Part shown: one piece after another, positions 7,971 through 14,766 of the stretch | How positions within the stretch are numbered: the stretch's first letter is position 1 | How the letters are laid out: the number at the start of each line of letters is the position of its first letter | Assembly (NCBI GenBank): GCA_017633865.1 | Contig: JAGBOM010000207.1 | Coordinates: 1 to 18,305, forward strand | From: Opitutales bacterium | GTDB taxonomy: Bacteria > Verrucomicrobiota > Verrucomicrobiia > Opitutales > Intestinicryptomonadaceae | Reading direction: 5' to 3' | Length of the DNA: 18,305 nt | Made by a program: the position numbers and the translations under genes | The notes under the pieces: generated by a model | What the model was told of the DNA's origin: nothing | The model's database searches: none | Seen by the model: only the letters and a program-made list of their open reading frames with translations

Positions 7971-8420
7971 ATGAACCGCTTGCCCTTAATTTTGAGTCCC
8001 GCGGCCTTCGCCTTTTTTGCGTTGGCATTTTCCGCGTGCGCCCGCGGCGGCTCCGAGGCTGTTGCGGACGCTTCAGCTCCAACCGCGGCGGGCGGGGGTG
8101 CGCAAAGCGAGCGCATTCTGCTTGAGGGCGACACCGACGCGGTTTGCCCGCTGAATTCCGTCTTAAAAATCTCGCTCGAGGGCAACGCCACTACGGGGTA
8201 CTTGTGGGATTTCGAGATTGTTTCGGGCGCGGACAAGGCCGTTTTCCTCTCCAAAAAGTCGGAGAAGGTCGGCGGCAAAGACCTGTGCGGGAATCCCGAA
8301 ATTACGGATTTCTCCTTTAAGGGCAAAGCTCCGGGCTTGGTAAAAATAAAATTCCTCTACAAGCGCCCGTGGGAAAAGGTTTGCGAAAAGGAAATTCTTT
8401 ACAATATCGAATTTAAATAG
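7971..8420 (+). CDS. Chagasin-like (I42 family) peptidase-inhibitor lipoprotein
   Basis: This 149-residue protein has a lipoprotein signal peptide with lipobox FSAC, the acylated residue being Cys23, followed by a flexible Ala/Gly/Ser linker to about residue 46. The rest is a beta-rich domain with three loops diagnostic of chagasin/I42 inhibitors: NATTGYLW (72-79), GKAPG (118-122) and RPWE (132-135). Known members inhibit papain-like cysteine peptidases by inserting these loops into the active cleft. The product is probably anchored in the envelope, so it is unlikely to touch cytoplasmic ClpP. The ATG starts 1 nt after the clpP stop, with GGAG seven nt before it inside clpP, so it is the last gene of the metX unit. 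The cellular target is unknown. Confidence 0.82.
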   Translation: MNRLPLILSPAAFAFFALAFSACARGGSEAVADASAPTAAGGGAQSERILLEGDTDAVCPLNSVLKISLEGNATTGYLWDFEIVSGADKAVFLSKKSEKVGGKDLCGNPEITDFSFKGKAPGLVKIKFLYKRPWEKVCEKEILYNIEFK

Positions 8421-8447
8421 AGCCCGCGCTGAATTTTGCGCCTGTTT

Positions 8448-8478
8448 TTTCCGCCTGTTTTTAGGCGGAAATTTTTTT
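8448..8478 (+). terminator. Rho-independent terminator of the metX-metW-clpP unit
   Basis: A 9-bp stem TTTCCGCCT / AGGCGGAAA (8448-8456 with 8463-8471) with a 6-nt loop is followed by seven T residues. It lies 27 nt after the lipoprotein stop codon. Confidence 0.88.
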
Positions 8479-8533
8479 GCCGCTTTTATTTTGCCGGAAG
8501 CTAAAAAATCCGCAAGACCCGCAAAACCCGCGC

Positions 8534-8571
8534 AAAAAACCCGCGGCGCAAAATGCGCGGCGGGCTTTTTT
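8534..8571 (-). terminator. Bidirectional terminator, mainly of the uronate operon
   Basis: CCCGC-G-GCGCA pairs with TGCGC-G-GCGGG (8540-8550 with 8554-8564), with one G/G mismatch and an AAA loop. A-tracts and T-tracts flank it, so it can work from both strands. On the minus strand it sits about 30 nt past the uxuA stop and is followed by TTTTTT. The rest of 8421-8595 holds no gene. Confidence 0.8.
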
Positions 8572-8595
8572 ATGATATAAAATAGGCTTATTGTT

Positions 8596-9792
8596 TTATT
8601 GTTTTTCGGCGTGCATAATTCCGCGCATGAGGCCGCGGATTTCCGCAAGGCCCTTCATGCGGCCAATGAAGTTGTAGCCGGGGTTGTCGGGAAACTTTTT
8701 TGAAAGGTCGTCCGCCATATCCCTGCCGTGGTCGGGGCGGAACACCAGCAAAACGTCGTTCGCAGCCTTGCGCTCGGCCTGAATCTCCATAAATTTGGAA
8801 ACGACTTCGGGCATGGGCACCCCGCCTTCGAGGTGCCCCGCCTCGTAGAACGAGCCGTCGGGCTCTACCTTTGTGGAGCGCAGGTGCACGCAGAAGATTT
8901 TGTCCTTAAGTTGGTCTATCATCGAGGGCAGGTCGTTTTTGGGGTTCGCGCTTAACGAGCCCGCGCAGAAGCATATGCCGTTTGCGGAATTGTCGCATGC
9001 GGAAACGATGTCCTTAAAGTCCTGAACGTTGCTCGCGATTCTGGGAAGCCCCAAAACGTCGAACGGCGGGTCGTCGGGGTGGATTGCGAGCTTCTGCCCG
9101 AGGCTTGCCGCGACGGGGCTTACCTCGCGCAGGAAAAACGCGAGGTTCTCCTTCAGCTTCTTTTCGTCAATGCCCTTGTATTTAGCGAGCATCTTGCGCA
9201 GGTCTTCGGCTTTTAGGCCGAGCTTGCAGCCCGGAAAAACGTCCATTATCGAGGATTCAAATTCGGAAATCTGCTCTTTTGTTAGCGAGTCGAAAAACGC
9301 CTTCGCCTTCGCCCTGATTTCGTCCGAATAGTCTTTTTGGGCGTTTTCGCGCTTCAAGACGAACATGTCGAACGCCGCGAATTGCGCGGCCTCGAAGCGC
9401 AGGCAGCGCGAGCCGTCGGCGAGCGTGTATTTGAGGTTTGTGCGAATCCAGTCGAGCACGGGCATAAAGTTGTAGATGATTACTTTTATGCCGCAGGCGG
9501 CGAGGTTGCGCAGGCTTGTTTTGTAGTTTTCGATGTATTTTTTCCAGTCGCCCGTCTGGGTTTTGATGTCCTCATGGACGGGGAGCGACTCCACCACCGA
9601 CCATTTCAGCCCCGCTTCCTCTACAATCTTTTGGTGCGCCTTGATTGCCTCCGCGCTCCAGACCTCGCCGTAGGGGATTTCGTGAAGCGAAGAAAACACG
9701 TCGGTTGCGCCCGCCTGGCGTATGTAAGAAAGCGGAACATGGTCGCGCCTGCCGTACCACCTGAATCCCTCTATCAAATATTCTTTTGGCAT
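8596..9792 (-). CDS. uxuA: Mannonate dehydratase UxuA
   Basis: UxuA dehydrates D-mannonate to 2-keto-3-deoxy-D-gluconate in the cytoplasm using a divalent metal (iron or manganese). The 398-residue TIM-barrel protein shows every family block: HPDDPP (238-243), the CAGS site (276-279), HLRSTK (303-308), GHLEGG (319-324) and RPDHG (352-356). These supply the metal-binding His, Cys, His and Asp residues. The N terminus is also typical, with the RWYG and HEIPYGEVW region (12-45). The ATG at 9792 lies 22 nt after the SDR stop codon; only a weak purine stretch (AGAAAGG) stands upstream, about 12 nt away. It is the last gene of the six-gene uronate operon and is followed by a hairpin terminator. Confidence 0.96.
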   Translation of the reverse strand: MPKEYLIEGFRWYGRRDHVPLSYIRQAGATDVFSSLHEIPYGEVWSAEAIKAHQKIVEEAGLKWSVVESLPVHEDIKTQTGDWKKYIENYKTSLRNLAACGIKVIIYNFMPVLDWIRTNLKYTLADGSRCLRFEAAQFAAFDMFVLKRENAQKDYSDEIRAKAKAFFDSLTKEQISEFESSIMDVFPGCKLGLKAEDLRKMLAKYKGIDEKKLKENLAFFLREVSPVAASLGQKLAIHPDDPPFDVLGLPRIASNVQDFKDIVSACDNSANGICFCAGSLSANPKNDLPSMIDQLKDKIFCVHLRSTKVEPDGSFYEAGHLEGGVPMPEVVSKFMEIQAERKAANDVLLVFRPDHGRDMADDLSKKFPDNPGYNFIGRMKGLAEIRGLMRGIMHAEKQ

Positions 9793-9814
9793 AATAAAAA
9801 AAGACCTTTCTAAA

Positions 9815-10630
9815 TTAAACGCCGCAGAAGCACGAGAACCCGCCGTCGACGGGGATAATCGCGCCCGTGAGGAACGCGGAGGCGTCGGAGCAGAGGAAGT
9901 GCATGGTTCCGAAAATGTCCTCGGCCTCGCCGAAGCGGCCGAAGGGCGTTTTTGCTATAACCTGCGAGCCGCGCTCGGTGAGCGAGCCGTCGGGGTTGGT
10001 CAAAAGCGCGCGGTTTTGCTCGCTGATGAAGAATCCGGGCGCGATGGCGTTGACGCGAATTTTGTCGCCGATTTTTTTGGCGAATTCCGTGGCGAGCCAG
10101 CGCGTGAAATTGTCGACCCCCGCCTTGGCGTTTGAGTATCCGAGCACCCTCGTGAGCGCCTGCGTTGCCGACATCGACGAGAAGTTCACTATTGCGCCGT
10201 ATTTTTGCGCCTCGAAAACCCTGCCGAAAACTATCGACGACATCACCGTGCCGCCCAAGTTTAGATTCAAGACCTGCTGCCATTGCGAGAAGTCGAGGTC
10301 GAAAAAGCTCTTGTCGGGCGGGATTACGGCGCCCGGCATATTGCCGCCCGCGCCGTTTACCAGAACGTCAATTTTGCCGTATTTGGCGAGGATTGCGTCG
10401 TTGGCGCGCCTGAGGGAGCCGGCGTCTAAAACGTCGCAGACATAGGCGGAGCAGCCGTCGTTTGTTTTGGAGGCCTCTTTCAAGGCCGCGTCGAGCTTTT
10501 CCCGATGCCTGCCCAAGAATGCTATTTTCGCGCCTTGACGCGCCAAATACTGCGCCGTGGCCCCCGCGAGAACGCCCGTTGAGCCCGACACGACTATTAC
10601 TTTGCCAGTGATGTCGAAAAGATTTTTCAT
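9815..10630 (-). CDS. SDR-family D-mannonate oxidoreductase (fructuronate reductase, UxuB role)
   Basis: This 271-residue classical short-chain dehydrogenase has the cofactor motif SGSTGVLAG (15-23), the NGAGG strand (92-96), catalytic Ser152, Tyr165 and Lys169 (SSMSATQ...YSNAK), and the C-terminal PVDGGF. Its position between the transporter and uxuA, with no long-chain UxuB in the operon, makes NAD(P)H-linked reduction of D-fructuronate to D-mannonate the likely reaction. Bacillus-type pathways use the same SDR replacement (YjmF). An insert at about 97-115 rich in Pro, Asp and Phe fits that subgroup better than fatty-acid-type SDRs. A related 2-deoxy or 5-keto-gluconate activity cannot be excluded by sequence. 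The ATG at 10630 lacks a Shine-Dalgarno, and the gap to the transporter is 28 nt. Confidence 0.85.
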   Translation of the reverse strand: MKNLFDITGKVIVVSGSTGVLAGATAQYLARQGAKIAFLGRHREKLDAALKEASKTNDGCSAYVCDVLDAGSLRRANDAILAKYGKIDVLVNGAGGNMPGAVIPPDKSFFDLDFSQWQQVLNLNLGGTVMSSIVFGRVFEAQKYGAIVNFSSMSATQALTRVLGYSNAKAGVDNFTRWLATEFAKKIGDKIRVNAIAPGFFISEQNRALLTNPDGSLTERGSQVIAKTPFGRFGEAEDIFGTMHFLCSDASAFLTGAIIPVDGGFSCFCGV

Positions 10631-10658
10631 AGTGCTAATATTGTAAAAACGTTTTGTG

Positions 10659-12500
10659 TTATTCCCCGCCGCGCTTTGAGTTTATCATCATGTAGTTTGC
10701 GACGATTATCGCCATAAAGGCGAAGAACGGAATCGGTCCCGTGATTCCGATTTTGCTGTGCAAAACGTGGAGGATAGCCGCCGACGTGCAAAAGAGCGTA
10801 ATGCCCAAAAGCGCGTTCCACATAACTCTCGCCCAACCGCGCGGCGCGGCTTCTTTAAGGATTTTTTTGCTGTTTAAGATTGCGAGGAACGCGCCGCTTG
10901 CTATCGGCAGAAGCACCATCGTGATAACGCCCGCGTAGATGACAAGCCACATCTTCGCCCCCGCCAAGAATAGCGATACGCACGCGCTAAAAAATACGAG
11001 CGAAGATCCCGCGATTTCCCATTTGCGGTTGCCGAACTTGCCGAAGATTTCCGCAAAGCAAAGCCCGCAGATTAGCATATTCATGAGCGTTGCGTTCATC
11101 GCCATTCCGAATACGCCCAGGCCGAAGATGTGTTTTGCCACATTCTCGCCGACAAGAGGCGCGAGGGTGGAGGCGAGGTTCATGGCGTCTCTTTTTACGA
11201 GCATCGAAACAACCTGCTTTTCGGCCTTGTTTTGTTTTTGCATGGTTGTAAGTTTGGCGGTTAGCGGCAACGCTTGAATAATATCGCCGCCCAATTTGGA
11301 TTTCATTCTTTTTTCAAGCAGGCTAAGGTAGGGGGCCACGAGGTTTTCGGGCGGGAGAGCCTTGTCTTTTTCGAGGTTTAAATAGATGACGGGCGCGCCG
11401 CTTGGCACGAGCTCCTTTATGTAGTTTTTGTATTTGCCGGAATTGTCGACATACGCCACAGGGACGGATTTAATGCCGATGTTTTCGCCCTGAACTTGGC
11501 TTGTCGTCCAATACCCGTCAACCAAACCCTCTACGGGCTTTGCGTGGAACTGCGAGGCCGCCGCGATTACTATGCAGGAAGTGGCGAGCAAAAACGGCAC
11601 AAAAAGGCTTGTGCAGAGGTTGAAAATCGCAAGGCCTCTAAAGTCTTTGTCCCAGCCCTTTTTGAGCATGGAGTATGGGAAGAGGAACGTCATGTTTATG
11701 CCGACAGCCATCGCCGCGGCCGATATTATTACGTCGCGCTGCTCCTTTACGATTGCGCTCGACCAGTACTCTTTCGCGCTGTCGCCAAGCTGGTTTAGAT
11801 ATTCCATGAAGTCGGGCGATGGCGCGCTTAGCACCGACAGATTCGGAATGAATCCCTCCCAAACTTTCGGCCAGTCGATTTCGCCCCGGGTAGCCAAAAA
11901 TATAACGACGCTGAAAAAGCATATTACGATTGTGGCGACGCTAAGCATTATTATTCTTTCAAAAAGCTTCGCCGCCTTGCCGCCCGCGGAGTAGAGCAAA
12001 ATTAGCCCCATCGCCGCCGCGAAAAAGCAGAACGTTATTACGCATTCGCTCGTTTTGCCCATCGGCACAATGCCCTTAAAGAGGTTTTGCTGCACCGACG
12101 CGACCCCGAGCGCGAACTGCGGCATGGCGTTTACAAGGCACGCGACCATCGAGGCTATCGCCCAGCCGTAGCCCAAAATCGGGCTTATGTTCGCGTTTAA
12201 TTCGCGCATCGGCTTATTTTTTATTGAAAGCGAAATGTATGCGATTGCAGAGAGCGTGATTATGCCCAAGACCATCGCAAACGGCTGCAGCCACATAAAG
12301 CAGCAGCCGCCCAGAACGCCCAAATATAGCGCGGAGGCAAGCGAGCCGCCGCCGAGGGTGGTCGCGCTTTGCAGCCAGCCGGGCGCGGAGAATTTCACAT
12401 AGGCTTTAAGGGTTGCGAGCCTGCCTTTTGCTTTAGCGTTTAGAATTGTGCTTCTGTCCGCTTCAAGCTGGGCGTTTTGATTGCTTTTTTGTTCGCTCAT
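10659..12500 (-). CDS. Nramp-fold (LeuT-type) membrane transporter lacking the metal-site motif
   Basis: The 613-residue protein has about eleven or twelve hydrophobic segments. TM1 reads APGWLQSATTLGGGSLASAL (39-58), aligning with the Nramp GPG...DPGN helix, but DPGN is replaced by a glycine-rich LGGGS. TM6 reads AVGINMTFLFPYS (265-277) where metal carriers have MPHN. TM7 (VIAAASQFH, 311-319) and the LAPLVG...FGLGVFGM region (446-465) keep the Nramp pattern. Between them lies a roughly 120-residue insert (320-440) that is hydrophilic and probably extracytoplasmic. Databases usually label such proteins divalent metal transporters, but loss of the Asp and Asn ligands argues against that. Its place as the only carrier in a uronate operon suggests an organic solute. 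Gaps are 12 nt to the upstream gene and 28 nt to the SDR. Confidence 0.8.
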   Translation of the reverse strand: MSEQKSNQNAQLEADRSTILNAKAKGRLATLKAYVKFSAPGWLQSATTLGGGSLASALYLGVLGGCCFMWLQPFAMVLGIITLSAIAYISLSIKNKPMRELNANISPILGYGWAIASMVACLVNAMPQFALGVASVQQNLFKGIVPMGKTSECVITFCFFAAAMGLILLYSAGGKAAKLFERIIMLSVATIVICFFSVVIFLATRGEIDWPKVWEGFIPNLSVLSAPSPDFMEYLNQLGDSAKEYWSSAIVKEQRDVIISAAAMAVGINMTFLFPYSMLKKGWDKDFRGLAIFNLCTSLFVPFLLATSCIVIAAASQFHAKPVEGLVDGYWTTSQVQGENIGIKSVPVAYVDNSGKYKNYIKELVPSGAPVIYLNLEKDKALPPENLVAPYLSLLEKRMKSKLGGDIIQALPLTAKLTTMQKQNKAEKQVVSMLVKRDAMNLASTLAPLVGENVAKHIFGLGVFGMAMNATLMNMLICGLCFAEIFGKFGNRKWEIAGSSLVFFSACVSLFLAGAKMWLVIYAGVITMVLLPIASGAFLAILNSKKILKEAAPRGWARVMWNALLGITLFCTSAAILHVLHSKIGITGPIPFFAFMAIIVANYMMINSKRGGE

Positions 12501-12512
12501 ATTTTTTATTTT

Positions 12513-13589
12513 TTAAATTTGATTGTCCGCCTTCATCTGCGCGCATAGGCTTAGCCTTGCCGCGGCGAAGGCGTGCGATTGAGTCATCGCGTTTTCGGTG
12601 CGGTTTAAAATGTCGAGGGCGAATTTCGCGAAGAACGGGAAGCCCAAGCCGCGGCAGTCAAGGCAATGCACGCCTTTTTTATCCGTATAATATAGTGTTT
12701 GCGGCGGGTTGCCTTCGCGGGAATAGTCTATGTACTTTCTGATTTCGACATAGCCTTCAGTGCCCAAAATAAAAGTTCTGCCGTCGCCCCAGACGGGCAG
12801 GCCGTCGGGCGTGAACCAGTCAACCCTGCAGTAGCAAGAGGCGCCGTTTTTAGCGCGCACCAAAGCCTCGCCGAAGTCCTGAAGCTCGGGGGTTTCGGGG
12901 TTTGACATATTGCAGGCGCGCGCGCTTAGAACCTCGGCTTCGTCGCAGCCGGTGAATTCCAAAAACTGCTCGAACTGATGCGAGCCAATGTCGCACAAAA
13001 TTCCGCCGTAGCGTTCTTTTTTGAAGAACCAGCCAGGCCTCGCGCTTTTTGAAAGGCGGTGAGGCGCCAAAATTAGAACCTGCAAGACTTTGCCGATAGC
13101 GCCCGATTTTATGAGCTCGTTAGCCTTTTCGGCCGCCTGGTTATGGATTCTTTCGGCGAAGTAGGGCATGTATTTTTTGCCCGTCTTTTTGACGAGGGCT
13201 TCGGCTTTTTCAAGCTGTTCGAGCGTCGTAAACGGCGGCTTGTCCACAAAAAAGTCTTTGCCTGAATTTATAACGCGCTCGCCGACCGAAAACCTGTCGG
13301 CGTTTACGGAGGCGTTGGCGACGAATTTTATTTCGCCGTCCTCCAAAATTTGCCCGAGGCTGTCCGCCTTTTTAGCGTTCGGAAACCTCTTTAAAAAGGC
13401 CTCGACTTTTTTGGGGTCGGGGTCGTAGGCGTACTTGCATTCCGCGCCCGTCGAGAGCATTCCCTGCGTCATCGCGAAAATATGCCCGTGGTCGAGCCCC
13501 GCGGCGGCGAATTTAAGCTCCCCCTTTTTTACGACTTCGCTGCTTCCGCCGTCGGGGACATAGTCGTAGCCGGTCGAGTGCTTTTGCAT
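12513..13589 (-). CDS. Gfo/Idh/MocA-family oxidoreductase, divergent subgroup
   Basis: I chose the ATG at 13589 (358 residues), which follows the upstream stop as TAA-A-ATG. The frame stays open further upstream, but that part merely overlaps the other oxidoreductase gene. The N-terminal Rossmann strand reads AAAGLDHGHIF (28-38), which departs from the usual GxGxxG. The EKP-equivalent is DKPP (116-119), and the C-terminal domain has GGILCDIGSHQFEQF (195-209), giving a candidate catalytic His204. Members oxidise or epimerise sugars and cyclitols with NAD(P). The altered nucleotide loop suggests changed cofactor handling. The gene lies directly between the canonical paralogue and the transporter in the uronate operon. 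The substrate is unknown; a uronate derivative is the inference from context. Confidence 0.85.
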   Translation of the reverse strand: MQKHSTGYDYVPDGGSSEVVKKGELKFAAAGLDHGHIFAMTQGMLSTGAECKYAYDPDPKKVEAFLKRFPNAKKADSLGQILEDGEIKFVANASVNADRFSVGERVINSGKDFFVDKPPFTTLEQLEKAEALVKKTGKKYMPYFAERIHNQAAEKANELIKSGAIGKVLQVLILAPHRLSKSARPGWFFKKERYGGILCDIGSHQFEQFLEFTGCDEAEVLSARACNMSNPETPELQDFGEALVRAKNGASCYCRVDWFTPDGLPVWGDGRTFILGTEGYVEIRKYIDYSREGNPPQTLYYTDKKGVHCLDCRGLGFPFFAKFALDILNRTENAMTQSHAFAAARLSLCAQMKADNQI

Positions 13590-13590
13590 T

Positions 13591-14748
13591 TTAGCGGAAG
13601 GATTTGTTGAAGTCCAAAATGAAGTCTTTGCGGACGTTTTCGCGCAGGCGGCTGTTCGCCTGCTTTTCGGCGAGGGCTTTGGCGTAGGCTTCGTCGTCGA
13701 ACGGGAAGCATACGTCGCGGTTTTCGATGCCCGAAAGCAGCATTGCGTTTGCGAGCGTAAGCGAGAGCGCGCCCTCGGCGGAGTCGAAGTCGCACTTTTT
13801 GCCGTTAAGAATCGAATCCGCGAAATTTTCCATAACCTCGGCGTGCTGGCCGCCTTTGCCGTCGAACTCCTCGACGCTTTCCTCGGTTTCGGGCGTGCCG
13901 AAAGCGTAGAGCGTGTTGAGGGTGAATTCGCGCAAAGTCGCGCCCTTGAATTTTGAAATAGAGAGCTTTCCGTTTTCCGCCACAAGGTAGGCTTTTTCGG
14001 CGGAAATTTCAAAGCGGTTGGTGCCGGGGTGCTCGCCGCTGGAGGTTATGAAGGTTGCGGTCATGTCGTCGGGATACTGCATGAAGGCCGAGACCTCGTC
14101 CTCAACCTCTATATTGTGGTACTTGCCGAATTTGCACCATGCGCGCAGGCTTTGCGGGAGCCCGAAAATCCACGCGAAGGCGTCGATATTGTGGATTGCC
14201 TGGTTTATGAGAACGCCTCCCGCCTCTCCCTTCCAGAGGCCGCGCCAGGAGCTCATGTCGAAATAGATTTGCGGGCGGTACCAGTTCGACATATTCCAGG
14301 AAACGCGGTTTACCTTGCCGATTTCGCCGCTCGAAACCAAATTCTTTATGCGCTTATATATTGGGGTGGTGCGCTGGTTTAGCATTACCGCGCAGGTCTT
14401 GCCCGCGCGCTTGGCGATTTCGCCGAGGCGCTTGGCGTCGAAAGAGCAGAGCGATATTGGCTTTTCGACCAAAACGTGTTTGCCCGCCTCGAGGCAGGTT
14501 TTTGCGAGGTTAAAGTGCGTGAAGGAGGGCGTGGCCGCCACGACCGCGTCGGCGTCGCAGTTTGCGAGCATATCCTCGAGCTTTTCGTAGAATGGCAGGC
14601 TTGCGATTTTCGGGTTGTCGACCTTCCGCATGTCGCAAACGGCAACAAGCTCGGCGTTTTTCACCTTGCCGCCCGTTAGGTTGTCGATATGCAAAGTTCC
14701 GATGGGGCCGAGCCCCACAAGCGCGATTTTAAGTTTTTTTTCCGCCAT
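13591..14748 (-). CDS. Gfo/Idh/MocA-family NAD(P)-dependent oxidoreductase
   Basis: The 385-residue protein has a canonical dinucleotide loop GLGPIG (12-17), the VEKPIS motif (94-99) with the catalytic Lys, and GGVLINQAIHNIDAF (177-191), placing His186 and Asp189 in the active site. The tail carries FPFDDEAY, common at the end of sugar-oxidoreductase members. It probably oxidises or reduces a sugar or uronic-acid derivative in the cytoplasm. It begins 18 nt after the uxaC stop and ends 1 nt before the second oxidoreductase, so the pair is translationally coupled. No Shine-Dalgarno precedes the ATG at 14748; the leader is A/T-rich. The overall call is firm but the substrate is not defined. Confidence 0.92.
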   Translation of the reverse strand: MAEKKLKIALVGLGPIGTLHIDNLTGGKVKNAELVAVCDMRKVDNPKIASLPFYEKLEDMLANCDADAVVAATPSFTHFNLAKTCLEAGKHVLVEKPISLCSFDAKRLGEIAKRAGKTCAVMLNQRTTPIYKRIKNLVSSGEIGKVNRVSWNMSNWYRPQIYFDMSSWRGLWKGEAGGVLINQAIHNIDAFAWIFGLPQSLRAWCKFGKYHNIEVEDEVSAFMQYPDDMTATFITSSGEHPGTNRFEISAEKAYLVAENGKLSISKFKGATLREFTLNTLYAFGTPETEESVEEFDGKGGQHAEVMENFADSILNGKKCDFDSAEGALSLTLANAMLLSGIENRDVCFPFDDEAYAKALAEKQANSRLRENVRKDFILDFNKSFR

Positions 14749-14766
14749 AAAATTTTTTTATTTGAA

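Noticed and set aside
10641..10658. AAAACGTTTT palindrome between the transporter and the SDR as a LacI operator
   Set aside because: The symmetry extends only about 10 bp, it lies inside the operon, and it does not match the half-site seen at the uxaC promoter.
13590..14012. Extended N terminus of the second oxidoreductase
   Set aside because: This stretch is an out-of-frame reading of the first oxidoreductase gene; the ATG at 13589 directly after its stop codon is the sensible start.
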